Source of the DNA: Sphingobacteriales bacterium
Lineage (GTDB): Bacteria > Bacteroidota > Bacteroidia > Chitinophagales > CAIOSU01
Direction: 5' to 3'
Assembly (NCBI GenBank): GCA_027486795.1
Contig: JAIXOI010000027.1
Location: 1 to 64,000, forward strand
Length of the DNA: 64,000 nt
Both the position numbers and the translations under genes were made by a program. Below the pieces are notes generated by a model. It ran no database searches, was not told the DNA's origin, and worked only from the letters and a program-made list of their open reading frames with translations. Shown here piece after piece: positions 1 to 9,171 of this stretch (its first letter is position 1; the number at the start of each line of letters is the position of its first letter).

Positions 1-392
1 AGCAGCAGCAGCAGTGCCGTAATAAGTAACATAAAGCCGATAAACATAGCCATGCCTTGAGCAAAAAACTCATCCAATTGGTCTTCGAAAAACAAACCGA
101 TGAATACGGCGGGTATCATAGAGATTATAATTTTCAAAGAGAACTTGGTCTCGTCGTTCCACTTAAAGGAGAACAAACCTTTGAATATCTGCCAAATATC
201 GTTGCGGAAAACAATGATGGTACTAAGGGCTGTAGCCACATGCACTACCACGGTAAACAGCATGTTCTCTTCACCCGTTTGTTTGATGCCCAGCAACTCG
301 GTGCCGAGTGCCACGTGGCCGCTACTACTTATGGGCAGAAACTCACCTAAGCCCTGCATTATACCTAATAAAAAAGCTTCGAACCAGGTCAT
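1..392 (-). CDS. uppP: Undecaprenyl-diphosphatase UppP (BacA), 5' part
   Basis: Recycles the lipid carrier by dephosphorylating undecaprenyl diphosphate at the membrane, for peptidoglycan and other envelope polymers. Reading the minus strand from the ATG at 392 gives an N-terminus that opens MTWFEAFLLGIMQGLGEFLP and continues ISSSGH, the signature of the BacA/UppP family, with the Glu and Ser/His residues tied to catalysis. Hydrophobic segments follow. About 130 residues lie in the window and the gene runs off the left edge (family length is about 260-270). The start overlaps the stop of the DUF3098 gene by one base (TAATG), so the two are translationally coupled behind ftsX. Confidence 0.93.
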   Translation of the reverse strand, partial: MTWFEAFLLGIMQGLGEFLPISSSGHVALGTELLGIKQTGEENMLFTVVVHVATALSTIIVFRNDIWQIFKGLFSFKWNDETKFSLKIIISMIPAVFIGLFFEDQLDEFFAQGMAMFIGFMLLITALLLL

Positions 393-685
393 TACTTAGC
401 GCGTAGCAGTATGGCCGGTATCTGTATTACCAAACCTAGTAAAATAAGAATGGGTGCCACCGTAATGCGAATCGTGCCGTATTTCTCATCCGCATTAAAT
501 ACTTCAGGGTTGGCATCGCTGCTACCACCTACCATCAGTACATATCCCAGCACCATAAGTGCCACGCCAATAGCCATAAGGGCATAATTTTTGGGGCCAA
601 ACATAGGCTGATTGCTTTTCAATTGGTTGGCAGCGGCAGATGGATTGGTTTCCACCACTTTTTTTTGGCTTTGCGAAATACTCAT
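392..685 (-). CDS. DUF3098 family small membrane protein
   Basis: A 97-residue protein. The N-terminal third is polar, with a Lys/Asn/Gln-rich stretch at residues 8-25, and is followed by two hydrophobic helices at about 35-53 and 75-94. The match to DUF3098, which in Bacteroidota typically lies between ftsX and uppP, rests on size, the two-helix layout and context. It starts 10 bases after ftsX and ends in a TAATG overlap with uppP, so the three form one transcription unit. Function is unknown. The constant neighbourhood suggests a role in division or in lipid-carrier recycling, which is inference only. Confidence 0.82.
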   Translation of the reverse strand: MSISQSQKKVVETNPSAAANQLKSNQPMFGPKNYALMAIGVALMVLGYVLMVGGSSDANPEVFNADEKYGTIRITVAPILILLGLVIQIPAILLRAK

Positions 686-695
686 GGCATCAAAG

Positions 696-1568
696 TTAAT
701 AAAGCTCGTCTAATTTTAAAGTAAGATATTTTGAAACAGCACGGTAGGTGCTGAAGGTAGATATTACTAGGCCTACTGCCATTACACCTAAAAATACTGC
801 ACCAAATTTCATTAACGAAATTTCGATACTGAATTTAGGGTAGGCTTGCGTTAACCAATAAATGGCTCCCGCCAGCGCTATAATAGCAAAGGTGCCGCTG
901 ATAAACCCGTTTAAAAGGCCTCGCATAATAAATGGTTTAATAATAAACCAACGGGTAGCACCTACCAATTGCATGCTTTTTATCAAAAAACGGTTTGAGT
1001 ACATGCTCAACCTTATCGTATTGTCAATAAGCGTAAGCGAGATAACCAATATCATCAAACCCAGCACGCTTATCACAATTCCGGCTTGCTTTACGCCCTT
1101 GCTAACTAGGCCCAAGGTACCACTGTCATAATATACATCGGCTACCAATGGGTTTTTTCCCAACTCAGCAGTTATTTTCTCCAACGAATCAGGCGCTAAA
1201 TACTCAGAGGTAAAATTGAGTGCCAACTTTGCAAATAATGGGTTGTAATCAAGCAAACTCAAATCGGCTCCTAGCTCGTCCATAGTTATCTTGGCAGCTT
1301 CTTCTTTGCTAACATACATGCTAGCCTTTACATAAGGCTCTTTGTCGAGTTTCTTTTGCAACTGCAATATATCTACCTCGCTGGCGGTGGCCTTTAACTC
1401 CAAGTTTATCTCCACCTGCTCAACCAAATACCTAGAGCCACTCTCAGAGTATAGCATGAAACTAGCCACCAACCCAAGTATAAACAAGGTTATGGTTACG
1501 CTAATAATAGCGTAAGTATAAGATGGTTTAGAACGCTTGGTACCTTGTTTGCCGGCTTGTTGGGCCAT
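696..1568 (-). CDS. ftsX: Cell division permease-like protein FtsX
   Basis: Membrane subunit of the FtsEX complex, which couples ATP hydrolysis by FtsE to activation of peptidoglycan hydrolases at the septum. The 290-residue protein has the FtsX plan: a cytoplasmic basic N-terminus, TM1 at about 19-40, an extracytoplasmic domain at about 45-160, then three more TM helices at about 165-187, 215-240 and 255-275. The sequence around SMYSNRFLIKSMQLVGATRW is the conserved cytoplasmic loop after TM2. FtsE is not next to it. A TAAATTTG -7 box lies 19 bases ahead of the ATG. First gene of the ftsX-DUF3098-uppP unit. Confidence 0.92.
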   Translation of the reverse strand: MAQQAGKQGTKRSKPSYTYAIISVTITLFILGLVASFMLYSESGSRYLVEQVEINLELKATASEVDILQLQKKLDKEPYVKASMYVSKEEAAKITMDELGADLSLLDYNPLFAKLALNFTSEYLAPDSLEKITAELGKNPLVADVYYDSGTLGLVSKGVKQAGIVISVLGLMILVISLTLIDNTIRLSMYSNRFLIKSMQLVGATRWFIIKPFIMRGLLNGFISGTFAIIALAGAIYWLTQAYPKFSIEISLMKFGAVFLGVMAVGLVISTFSTYRAVSKYLTLKLDELY

Positions 1569-1587
1569 AATAGCTGGTGCTTTGTGG

Positions 1588-1595
1588 CAAATTTA
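1588..1595 (-). promoter_or_regulatory. -7 promoter box (TAAATTTG) of ftsX
   Basis: Minus-strand TAAATTTG matches the Bacteroidota -7 consensus TAnnTTTG exactly and sits 19 bases before the ftsX ATG. No convincing -33 TTG was found at normal spacing. Confidence 0.6.
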
Positions 1596-1785
1596 TAAAA
1601 AATTAATGGTGTGCTGGGTTAGCACGCTGCAATAGGAGATAAATAATGTTAATAGTTGGGTAAACCTAAAGTGGGTTCGATTTTTCGATTTGTCAGGCAA
1701 CTCCAAACAAAACCGCCACAACATGGCACCAATTATCCACAAAATCATTCGTCTAAAACCTTCCGCTTTGTGTTGGGGTATGTAT

Positions 1786-1793
1786 TATCTTTG
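1786..1793 (+). promoter_or_regulatory. -7 promoter box (TATCTTTG) close to the lipoprotein start
   Basis: TATCTTTG matches TAnnTTTG perfectly. A TTTG at 1767-1770 could serve as -33 box, although the 15-base gap is a little short. The box ends only six bases before the ATG at 1800, so the transcript would start at or almost at the start codon (leaderless or nearly so). Confidence 0.5.
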
Positions 1794-1799
1794 CAACCT

Positions 1800-2867
1800 A
1801 TGAAGAAGTATGCCATTGTTGCCGCCCTGTTTACATTGCTTTTGAGCGCCTGTAGTACTGATTTTGACATTGCTGCCGACTATGAGGAAACATTGGTAGT
1901 GTATGGGTTGCTGGATGCCAGCCAAGACACCCAGTATATTAGGATATCGAGGGGCTTTATTAGTGCCGACCGTAGTGCCTTAGAAGTGGCATTAGAGCCA
2001 GACTCTATTTACTACTTAGCCGATCAATTAGCCGTAACTATTGAGCGCGAATCGGACGGAGCAGTGTTTACCTTTACCGAAGACCGCAGCATAGCTAAAG
2101 ATACCGGTGTGTTTGGTGTTGCGCCCCATTTGGTTTACGCTTTACCTCAAAAACTAGAAGCCAACGATGCTTTCCGTTTGCGCATCGAAAATACCGTTAC
2201 AGGCAAAATAGTTACGAGCTACACATCAATGGTCGATTCGTTTCGCCTTACCCAGCCATCCGACATACAGGCCTTTGAATTTACCACAAGTCTGGTCTCT
2301 AAATTCCCGAATGGCTTGCCGCAAAATATTGAAGTTACATTCACTGCTCCCGTTGATGGGAAAGTATATGATGTAGCAGTGCGTTTTTATTATCGCCAAT
2401 GGGAAGGTGCCGTTGTTGGCCCTGGTGATACGATGTTCGTAGAATATTTGTTCGAAAAAGGACTGGTTTCTGCTTCACTGGCAGGAGCTAACCCTAACCC
2501 TGGTGGTCAGCCCGTTGTTGCACGTTATTTTGGACAAGACCTCCTCTCGTACATCGCCTCTGAGTTATCAGCTAACCCCAACATAACCCGCGAGCCTTTA
2601 CAACTGCCCTTAGAGTATGTTTATTACGCAGGTGGTCAAGATTTGTACGATATGATTCGCACCTCGCAAGGAGGCACAGGTATAACTGCCTTAGAAGCAA
2701 AGCCCATATATTCGAATATAGAAGGTGGTTATGGCGTGTTTTCGAGCCGATTTAGCAAAACACGTCCTAATGTTGGCATCAATACGCCATCCAAAGACAG
2801 CTTGGCCTGTGGCCAACTAACCCGTGCGCTCAACTTTAATGTTGATGTACCAACCAGCTGCAACTAA
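1800..2867 (+). CDS. Exported lipoprotein, DUF4249-like
   Basis: A 355-residue lipoprotein if the ATG at 1800 is used. That start gives a clean signal peptide (MKKYAIVAALFTLLLSAC) with a lipobox Cys at residue 18; the open frame continues 48 codons upstream without signal-like sequence. The mature part is beta-rich: TLVVYGLLDASQDTQYIRIS followed by repeated strand-like stretches, as in DUF4249 proteins. Those usually sit beside a TonB-dependent receptor and are held at the outer membrane. No receptor is adjacent here, so the assignment rests on the N-terminal pattern only and the substrate is unknown. Confidence 0.6.
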   Translation: MKKYAIVAALFTLLLSACSTDFDIAADYEETLVVYGLLDASQDTQYIRISRGFISADRSALEVALEPDSIYYLADQLAVTIERESDGAVFTFTEDRSIAKDTGVFGVAPHLVYALPQKLEANDAFRLRIENTVTGKIVTSYTSMVDSFRLTQPSDIQAFEFTTSLVSKFPNGLPQNIEVTFTAPVDGKVYDVAVRFYYRQWEGAVVGPGDTMFVEYLFEKGLVSASLAGANPNPGGQPVVARYFGQDLLSYIASELSANPNITREPLQLPLEYVYYAGGQDLYDMIRTSQGGTGITALEAKPIYSNIEGGYGVFSSRFSKTRPNVGINTPSKDSLACGQLTRALNFNVDVPTSCN

Positions 2868-3028
2868 TACTAGGTTGTTGCCATTTTGTCACTACTATTT
2901 GTCAGTATTTCCATTGCCTTTTAGCCAATAAGGTGTTTTGGGGTACAATATGTCATCTTAATGGCAGTGGTATGTTTATTGATTAAGGACATTTACGAAC
3001 TTGATTTAAAAAACACAAACCTATAGTA

Positions 3029-4951
3029 ATGGGAAAAATAATTGGAATTGACCTAGGCACCACCAACTCTTGCGTAGCAGTAATTGAGGGTAATGAGTCA
3101 GTGGTAATTGCAAACGAAGAAGGCAGAAGAACGACTCCTTCGGTAGTTGCATTTTTGGATAACGGCGAACGTAAAATCGGTGATTCGGCCAAGCGTCAAG
3201 CCATTACCAACCCAACCCGCACCATTTCGTCAATCAAACGTTTTATGGGTCACCGCTTTAGCGAAGTGACCACAGAGGCGGAGCGTGTTGCCTACAAAGC
3301 TATGCGTGGTGATAACGATACCGTGCGCGTAGATATTGACGGACGTATGTATACCCCGCAAGAGATTTCGGCAATGGTTTTGCAAAAAATGAAGAAAGTT
3401 GCCGAAGATTACCTAGGTTATGAAGTAACCGAAGCCGTAGTAACGGTGCCCGCTTACTTTAATGATAGCCAACGCCAAGCTACCAAAGAAGCTGGACAAA
3501 TTGCCGGCTTGAACGTGAAGCGTATCATCAACGAGCCTACCGCTGCCGCTTTGGCTTACGGTTTTGACAAAGGTGGTCGCGATATGAAAATTGCCGTGTA
3601 TGACCTTGGCGGTGGTACATTCGATGTATCGGTACTGGAGTTAGGTGATGGTGTATTTGAAGTAAAATCTACTAACGGTGATACGCACCTTGGTGGTGAC
3701 GACTTTGACCAAGTAATTATAGATTGGTTGGCCGATGAGTTTAAGAGCAGCGAGAACATCGATTTGCGCAAAGACCCTATGGCATTGCAGCGCTTGAAAG
3801 AGGCTGCCGAAAAGGCTAAAATTGAGCTTTCGGGCAGCAGCGAGACCGAAATAAACTTGCCCTATGTAACAGCCGTTGACGGCGTGCCTAAGCACTTAGT
3901 AAAAAAATTGACCCGTGCGAAATTTGAGCAATTGGCCGATAGCTTGGTTGAGCGTAGCTTGGAGCCTTGCCGCAAAGCGTTGAAAGATGCTGGTTATAAA
4001 ACAAGTGATATTGATGAAGTGATTTTGGTAGGCGGATCGACCCGTATACCTAAAATACAAGAGGTTGTTGAGAAATTCTTCGGCAAAAAACCTTCAAAGG
4101 GTGTTAACCCTGATGAAGTAGTTGCCATGGGTGCCGCCATTCAAGGTGGTATCCTTAGCGGCGATGTGAGCGACGATATCGTGTTGGTTGACGTTACCCC
4201 GCTTTCTTTGGGTATCGAAACCATGGGCGGTGTAATGACCAAGTTGATTGAATCGAACGCAACCATCCCTAAGAAAGAGAGCCAAGTGTTTACCACTGCT
4301 GCCGATGGACAAACCAGTGTAGAGATACACGTGTTGCAAGGTGAGCGCGGCATGGCCAGAGACAACCGCACCATTGGCCGTTTTCACTTAACCGATATAC
4401 CTACCGCACAACGCGGTACGCCACAAATTGAAGTAACCTTTGATATTGATGCCAACGGTATATTGCAAGTAAGCGCAAAAGACAAAGGTACTGGCAAGCT
4501 ACAATCCATCCGCATTGAAGCCACTACTGGCCTAAGCAAAGAGGAGATTGAGAAAATGCGTGCCGAGGCAAAGGTAAACGAAGAAGCCGACCGCAAAGAA
4601 CGCGAGCGTGTAGAAAAGGTAAACCAAGCCGACTCATTGGTATTTACTACCGAGAAACAGTTGAAAGAATTTGGCGACAAATTGCCTGCTGATAAAAAAG
4701 CGGTGATTGAAGAAGCACTTACTGCGCTTAAAGGTGCAGTTGAAGCCAAAGACATGGACAACCTTGAAGCACTTACCAAGAAATTGAATGATGCTTGGGA
4801 AGCTGCATCTCAAGACCTTTACAACGCCCAACAAGGGGGTGCTGCGGGTGGCCAACCTGGCCCTGATGCTGGTGCAACCAACCAAGGTGGCGCCGAACAA
4901 GGCGACGTAACTGACGTTGAGTTTGAGGATGTGACTGAAGACAAGAAGTAA
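3029..4951 (+). CDS. dnaK: Molecular chaperone DnaK (Hsp70)
   Basis: ATP-dependent chaperone that binds exposed hydrophobic segments with DnaJ and GrpE in the cytoplasm. The 640-residue protein is full length. The nucleotide-binding domain opens with [15 protein letters not shown], carries [20 protein letters not shown] and the phosphate-2 loop [19 protein letters not shown]. The linker [16 protein letters not shown] precedes the substrate-binding domain. The C-terminal lid is helical and ends in a Gly/Ala/Gln-rich tail finishing [15 protein letters not shown], close to the EEVD-like acidic end that contacts co-chaperones. It stands alone, without dnaJ or grpE, with a strong terminator behind it. 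No CIRCE-like inverted repeat was seen upstream. Confidence 0.98.
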   Translation: MGKIIGIDLGTTNSCVAVIEGNESVVIANEEGRRTTPSVVAFLDNGERKIGDSAKRQAITNPTRTISSIKRFMGHRFSEVTTEAERVAYKAMRGDNDTVRVDIDGRMYTPQEISAMVLQKMKKVAEDYLGYEVTEAVVTVPAYFNDSQRQATKEAGQIAGLNVKRIINEPTAAALAYGFDKGGRDMKIAVYDLGGGTFDVSVLELGDGVFEVKSTNGDTHLGGDDFDQVIIDWLADEFKSSENIDLRKDPMALQRLKEAAEKAKIELSGSSETEINLPYVTAVDGVPKHLVKKLTRAKFEQLADSLVERSLEPCRKALKDAGYKTSDIDEVILVGGSTRIPKIQEVVEKFFGKKPSKGVNPDEVVAMGAAIQGGILSGDVSDDIVLVDVTPLSLGIETMGGVMTKLIESNATIPKKESQVFTTAADGQTSVEIHVLQGERGMARDNRTIGRFHLTDIPTAQRGTPQIEVTFDIDANGILQVSAKDKGTGKLQSIRIEATTGLSKEEIEKMRAEAKVNEEADRKERERVEKVNQADSLVFTTEKQLKEFGDKLPADKKAVIEEALTALKGAVEAKDMDNLEALTKKLNDAWEAASQDLYNAQQGGAAGGQPGPDAGATNQGGAEQGDVTDVEFEDVTEDKK

Positions 4952-4978
4952 TTAAGAATTAAAGTTTAGTAAAACAAG

Positions 4979-5022
4979 AAGGTCCGTCTCGTTCAAAACG
5001 AGATGGGCCTTTTTGTTTTTTT
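4979..5022 (+). terminator. Rho-independent terminator of dnaK
   Basis: A 13-base stem at 4981-4993 pairs with 4997-5010, allowing G-U pairs, and is followed by a T-rich run TTTTTGTTTTTTT. It lies 30 bases past the dnaK stop. Confidence 0.85.
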
Positions 5023-5199
5023 GGAGTTTGTGCTGAATTTTTTATGGCAATACCCGGTTGATATGTAGAGAAGTAATTGAGTGGTTTGCCATCGTTATGG
5101 CGAGGTGTTACCATGTTGTGTTCTTAATCATAAGCATTGCGACCAAAATTTACTAACTTAACCTAAGGCTCCTCAACCAAAGGTAAAAAACCAAACACC

Positions 5200-5874
5200 A
5201 TGAAAATAACGGGCATTTTATCATTATTGCTGCTTATAGCACAACTGGCGTTCGCAGGTTTCGGAGAAATTAACGGACGAGTGCTTGACGCTGATGGAAA
5301 GCCGGTTTATTCGGCACATGTGCAGTTAAAATCTGGAGACCAAGCTATTAACCATGCATTTACCGACTTCGAAGGTTACTATGTGATCAAACCAATTTCA
5401 TCAGGCACTTATAACATCAACATAAGCCTAATTGGATTTCAGACGCAGGTAATTGAGAATATTTCTGTTTCTGATGGTCAAATTAGGGTTGTTAACTTTA
5501 CACTTTCAAACACCATTTTAGATGGCCCAACGATTACCTCATATAAAGATTTAGTAGAGCCTGGCTACCCCATTAATATAGCCATTATTGGTTATAAAGA
5601 ATTGGAAGTAATGCCTATTGCACCGCTTGATGCGCCAGCGCTAATCTCTGGAGCTTTCCAAGCAGATTATGGCGACCCCATACAATTCCGGGGTTCGCGG
5701 CCTGATGCCACCTTATACATCATTGATGGAATAAAAATTATAGGCGAGCCTGTTGCTGTGCGCAACTCTATTGATGATATTGTCGTCTACTCAGGAGGAA
5801 TGCCAGCAAAGTACGGCGATGCCACAGGCGGAATTGTGGTAATCACCACTAAAAGCTATAAAAAATTACGGTAA
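5200..5874 (+). CDS. Secreted CarboxypepD_reg-like plus TonB-plug protein without barrel
   Basis: A 224-residue exported protein with a signal peptide at 1-19 (ending AQLAFA). Residues 22-105 form a carboxypeptidase-regulatory-like beta-sandwich (EINGRVLDADGKPVYSAHVQ, then DFEGYYVIKPISSGTYNINI). Residues 125-222 resemble the plug domain of TonB-dependent receptors: FRGSRPDATLYIIDGIKI, then SIDDIVVYSGGMPAKYGDAT and a final GIVVITTK. In SusC-type receptors these modules precede a 22-strand barrel of about 700 residues; here the protein stops at the plug end. The frame closes cleanly and is followed by a terminator, so this looks like a real plug-only protein rather than a truncation. Its role is unknown. 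Confidence 0.72.
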   Translation: MKITGILSLLLLIAQLAFAGFGEINGRVLDADGKPVYSAHVQLKSGDQAINHAFTDFEGYYVIKPISSGTYNINISLIGFQTQVIENISVSDGQIRVVNFTLSNTILDGPTITSYKDLVEPGYPINIAIIGYKELEVMPIAPLDAPALISGAFQADYGDPIQFRGSRPDATLYIIDGIKIIGEPVAVRNSIDDIVVYSGGMPAKYGDATGGIVVITTKSYKKLR

Positions 5875-5906
5875 CGCAAACACCGGAAACCCAGTTTCAT
5901 TTTCAG

Positions 5907-5937
5907 AGCCCAACCTCCGCCAGGTTGGGCTTTTTTT
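5907..5937 (+). terminator. Rho-independent terminator after the plug protein
   Basis: AGCCCAACCT pairs perfectly with AGGTTGGGCT around a five-base loop, followed by seven T residues. Confidence 0.9.
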
Positions 5938-5940
5938 ATT

Positions 5941-6077
5941 TCAAGCTGCGAGTTGCAGCTTGCCTCGCCTTTGGCGAGGGGTTGCGAGTTAGTTGGCAAT
6001 TGTAGGTTCTTATCTGTGATTTCTCATCTTCTTTCTTAAGTTTTGAGTCTTGTGTCTCATATCTTGTGTCTTGTGTC
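5941..6077. repeat. Word-like microrepeats upstream of the MFS gene
   Basis: Three blocks of degenerate short repeats: variants of GTTGCGAGTTAG, then CTTATCTGTGATTTCTC, then TCTTGTGTCTCATATCTTG with a third TCTTGTGTC. The last block runs straight into the probable -7 box of the MFS gene. The same words recur at 15873-15909 (opposite strand) and 37779-37886. Confidence 0.6.
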
Positions 6078-6085
6078 TATCTTAG
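6078..6085 (+). promoter_or_regulatory. -7-like box (TATCTTAG) of the MFS gene
   Basis: TATCTTAG differs from TAnnTTTG at one position and ends seven bases before the ATG at 6093, which would give a very short or absent leader. Confidence 0.4.
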
Positions 6086-6092
6086 CCAAAGC

Positions 6093-7346
6093 ATGAAAAG
6101 CATTCTGGGTAGATATGATAGCCTTAGCAAGCCGGTAAAACTGTTGCTCGCGGGCCTGTTTTTTGTGCAATTGGTAAATGCCAGTTTTACGCTGCTCATC
6201 AACTTTTATCTTGATAATCAATGTTATGCCGATTATCAAATTGCCGATTTCACCAGCTGGCGTTTCCCGGCTATCATGATTTTTGCCATCCCGTTCGGTA
6301 TTTTCATCCGAGGCAGGGTACTCAAACCATACTTTATGGCAGCAGCCATTACCTCGCCTACAATTGCCTTGTTTATTATTTGGGCAGCGAGTGCCGGGTA
6401 TGATAGCTTAATATACTTGGGCTTTTTTCTTTGGGGCATTTCGTTTACCTGCATACAGATAACCAGCCTGCCCTTTATTATCCTCAATAGCCCTAAAAAG
6501 CAGCACTCGCCAGCTATTACTCTATCGTTTATGATGATGAGTTTGGCCATCTTCATTTGCGGTACAAGCAGCTATTTACTCTCCAACTTTTTGCCCGACT
6601 GGTTTCCGGTTCGCGACTTACTGTTGCTTTTTGCTATTCTTGGCTATGCTGGGGTGTTTTTTATTCATAAAATAAACCTTGAGGAAAATTTAAGCGAACC
6701 AACCACTACTAACAATTTTGGTGGGCAATACGATTGGGCGTTGATAGGGCGCGTGATTGTACCTACTATTATCATTTCAACTGGAGCAGGGTTTACTATA
6801 CCGTTTGTTAATCTTTTCTTTTTGAATGTTCATGGTATGGACGGCGGTACCTTTTCGTTGGTTGGGGCGCTAAGCTTTGGATTGGTAGTTATCGGTACGT
6901 TTTTTGTGCCCGAGGTAAAAGACCGCTATGGCTATAAAGTGGCCATTGTGCTTATACAGGCCCTAGCCATCTTTTTTTTGATATTGATGGCCACCACCGA
7001 ATATTACAGCGAAATGTGGTACTCATCGATTTTAGCAATAGCATTCTTTGTAATTCGCCAACCGCTTATGAACGTAGCAGGGCCTATGACCAGCGAACTA
7101 ACCTTGAGCTACGTAGGTAGGCGAAACCAAGAATTAGTGAGTGCGCTAAATTCGGCTATTTGGTCGGGCAGTTGGTATATCAGTTCGCAAATATTCCGTA
7201 TCCTGCGCCAAAGCGGCATGAACTATGCCAGCATTTTCTTCATAACCGCTGCTATGTACACAGCTGGAGTGGTTTGGTACTATTACCTCATACACGATTA
7301 CCACAAGCGCAAACTGCAAGGGTTAATTGAGGAAGAGGAAGAATAG
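6093..7346 (+). CDS. Major facilitator superfamily permease
   Basis: A membrane transporter of about 417 residues with 11-12 predicted TM helices. The ATG at 6093 (MKSILGRYDSLSKPVK) is preferred over the upstream in-frame ATG at 6066, because the nine extra codons lie inside the microrepeat block. A helical pair at 18-40 and 50-70 is followed by the basic loop IRGRVLKPYF, in the position of the MFS motif-A loop. A central cytoplasmic loop with INLEENLSEPTTTNNFG separates the two halves, and the C-terminus is acidic (EEEEE). Substrate cannot be deduced. It stands alone between a terminator and the convergent nadE gene. Confidence 0.8.
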   Translation: MKSILGRYDSLSKPVKLLLAGLFFVQLVNASFTLLINFYLDNQCYADYQIADFTSWRFPAIMIFAIPFGIFIRGRVLKPYFMAAAITSPTIALFIIWAASAGYDSLIYLGFFLWGISFTCIQITSLPFIILNSPKKQHSPAITLSFMMMSLAIFICGTSSYLLSNFLPDWFPVRDLLLLFAILGYAGVFFIHKINLEENLSEPTTTNNFGGQYDWALIGRVIVPTIIISTGAGFTIPFVNLFFLNVHGMDGGTFSLVGALSFGLVVIGTFFVPEVKDRYGYKVAIVLIQALAIFFLILMATTEYYSEMWYSSILAIAFFVIRQPLMNVAGPMTSELTLSYVGRRNQELVSALNSAIWSGSWYISSQIFRILRQSGMNYASIFFITAAMYTAGVVWYYYLIHDYHKRKLQGLIEEEEE

Positions 7347-7418
7347 TCCACGGTCAACAGTCGATGGTCCATGGTAAAAAAAATCTTCAATCGTAAATCG
7401 TAACTCGTACTTCGTAAA
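7347..7418. repeat. Microrepeats between MFS gene and nadE
   Basis: Variants of GTCCACGGTCAACAGTC (also at 28407 and 35944), followed by an array of AATCGTAAATCGTAACTCG type words (also at about 27755-27790). The second block ends at the nadE stop codon. Confidence 0.6.
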
Positions 7419-9068
7419 TTACCCCAAATATTTTCCCACAATCGGCATCCGCCTACCTACGCCGAAGGCTTTCGGCGATACGCGCAGGATGGGCGGGGTT
7501 TGGTGGCGCTTGTACTCGTTGATGTTAACTAGGCGAAGAATGCGTTTCACCAAGGCTTCATCAAAGCCCATGGCTACAATTTCTTTTGGACCTTTTCGGT
7601 GCTCAATGTACTGATACAATACTTGGTCCAGAATATCATATTCGGGCAAGCTATCGCTATCCTTTTGGTCATGGCGTAGCTCAGCTGATGGTGGCTTGGT
7701 AAGAATATTTCGAGGGATAACTTCACCATTTCGATTGATGAATTCGCACATTTGGAACACTTCTGTTTTGTAAACATCGCCAATAACGGAAATACCGCCG
7801 CACATATCGCCATACAAAGTGCCATAGCCCACGGCGGCTTCGCTCTTGTTGGAAGTATTAAGTAGTATGTGTCCAAACTTGTTGCTCATGGCCATTAATA
7901 TCACTGCACGGCTGCGAGCTTGCATATTCTCTTCGGCAAGGTTGAAGGGCAACCCCTTGAAATGCTCACCCAAAACCCCAAGAAAGGCCTCAAAAGGCTC
8001 CTCAATGGAAATCTTATCCACCTTTACCCCTATGTTTTGGCAAAGCGCTATACTATCGTTAATGGAGTGATCGCTACTGAAACGTGACGGTAGCATAATA
8101 GGCCAAACATTTTCAGGCCCTAGTGCCTCAGCAGCCAATACCAGCACCAATGCCGAATCGATGCCACCAGATAAGCCCAAAATAGCTTGCTTAAAGCCCA
8201 GTTTGCGGAAATAGTCTTTAATGCCCAACACCAGTGCGTCGTGCATTAGGCCAATCTTGTTCTTAGGTTGAACGTTGTCAGGTTGGCTGGTTACTGCCGA
8301 GGCAATTAAATCATCCAATCCGTATTCGCGGTATGCTTCTTCAAAGTATGGCAACTCCTCCACTACCCTGCCGTTGGCATCAAGCACCAAAGAGCCACCG
8401 TCAAATATCAATTCGGTTTGGGCACCCACATGGTTTACGTAAAAAATGGGGGCTTTGTAAAGGCTACTGTTGGCCTTCAACACCCTTATTCGGTCTTCAG
8501 CGTGGCCATAATCAAACGGCGATGCAGAGATGTTTACAATAAAATCAGGCTGTTGGTGCGTAAGCACATCCATAGGACAAGCCATGTACAGCGGGTTTTC
8601 ATTGCCCACGTTCCAAAGATCTTCGCACACGGTAAGGGCAATCTTTTTGCCTTGATATTCAATTACACTAAACTCCTTACCTGGCTCAAAATAGCGGTAC
8701 TCGTCAAACACATCGTAAGCGGGCAGCAATGCCTTGTGCACCACACGCTCTATCTTACCATCCAACAGAAAGTAAGCTGCGTTATAAAGGTCCTTACCCT
8801 CAGGTTGGGTATTGATGGCAGGCGAACCAACAACAACCGCAATACCTTGGGTTTCTTTGGCAATGCTAGCCACTACCTCATTGCACAAGCGTATAAAATC
8901 GTTGAACTCCAAAAAATCGCGGGGCGGGTAGCCACAAACGGCTAGCTCCGGGAATACAATCAAATCAACACCATTTGATTTAGCCTTGCGCACGGCTTCA
9001 ATTATCTTGCGGCCGTTCTCCTCAAAATTCCCGATGTGATAGTCTTGTTGGGCCAGTGCAATCCGCAT
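7419..9068 (-). CDS. nadE: Glutamine-dependent NAD+ synthetase
   Basis: Last step of NAD biosynthesis: amidation of nicotinate adenine dinucleotide with ATP, using ammonia from glutamine. The 549-residue protein fuses two domains. Residues 1-260 form a nitrilase-type glutaminase with the catalytic triad Glu41 (FPELAVCGYPPRDFL), Lys112 and Cys148 (LTVCEDLWN). Residues 270-549 form the synthetase domain with the P-loop LGLSGGIDSALVLVLAAEAL and, further on, LLNTSNKSEAAVGYGTLYGD. The C-terminus carries the conserved Lys-rich QTPPILRVSPKAFG segment. It appears monocistronic. The upstream gap contains A/T-rich microrepeats and no clear -7 box. Confidence 0.97.
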   Translation of the reverse strand: MRIALAQQDYHIGNFEENGRKIIEAVRKAKSNGVDLIVFPELAVCGYPPRDFLEFNDFIRLCNEVVASIAKETQGIAVVVGSPAINTQPEGKDLYNAAYFLLDGKIERVVHKALLPAYDVFDEYRYFEPGKEFSVIEYQGKKIALTVCEDLWNVGNENPLYMACPMDVLTHQQPDFIVNISASPFDYGHAEDRIRVLKANSSLYKAPIFYVNHVGAQTELIFDGGSLVLDANGRVVEELPYFEEAYREYGLDDLIASAVTSQPDNVQPKNKIGLMHDALVLGIKDYFRKLGFKQAILGLSGGIDSALVLVLAAEALGPENVWPIMLPSRFSSDHSINDSIALCQNIGVKVDKISIEEPFEAFLGVLGEHFKGLPFNLAEENMQARSRAVILMAMSNKFGHILLNTSNKSEAAVGYGTLYGDMCGGISVIGDVYKTEVFQMCEFINRNGEVIPRNILTKPPSAELRHDQKDSDSLPEYDILDQVLYQYIEHRKGPKEIVAMGFDEALVKRILRLVNINEYKRHQTPPILRVSPKAFGVGRRMPIVGKYLG

Positions 9069-9074
9069 GTAGTT

Positions 9075-9170
9075 AAATATGAAATTTGGAATAAGAAATT
9101 AGAAACTATAAACGAAGGAAAAATTCAAATGAGGAATTTCTCATTTCAAATTTCCTATTTCACATCTACC
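9075..9170. repeat. A/T-rich microrepeats between nadE and the WG gene
   Basis: Repeated variants of GAAATTTGGAATAAGAAATT and the partly complementary AATTTCTCATTTCAAATTTC. No coding signal was seen. Confidence 0.4.
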
Positions 9171-9171
9171 C

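Noticed and set aside
57-350. 97-codon plus-strand frame at the left edge
   Set aside because: Lies antisense to the clear UppP N-terminus and shows no protein-like features.
2868-3028. CIRCE-type heat-shock operator before dnaK
   Set aside because: No TTAGCACTC-N9-GAGTGCTAA-like inverted repeat and no clear TAnnTTTG box were found.
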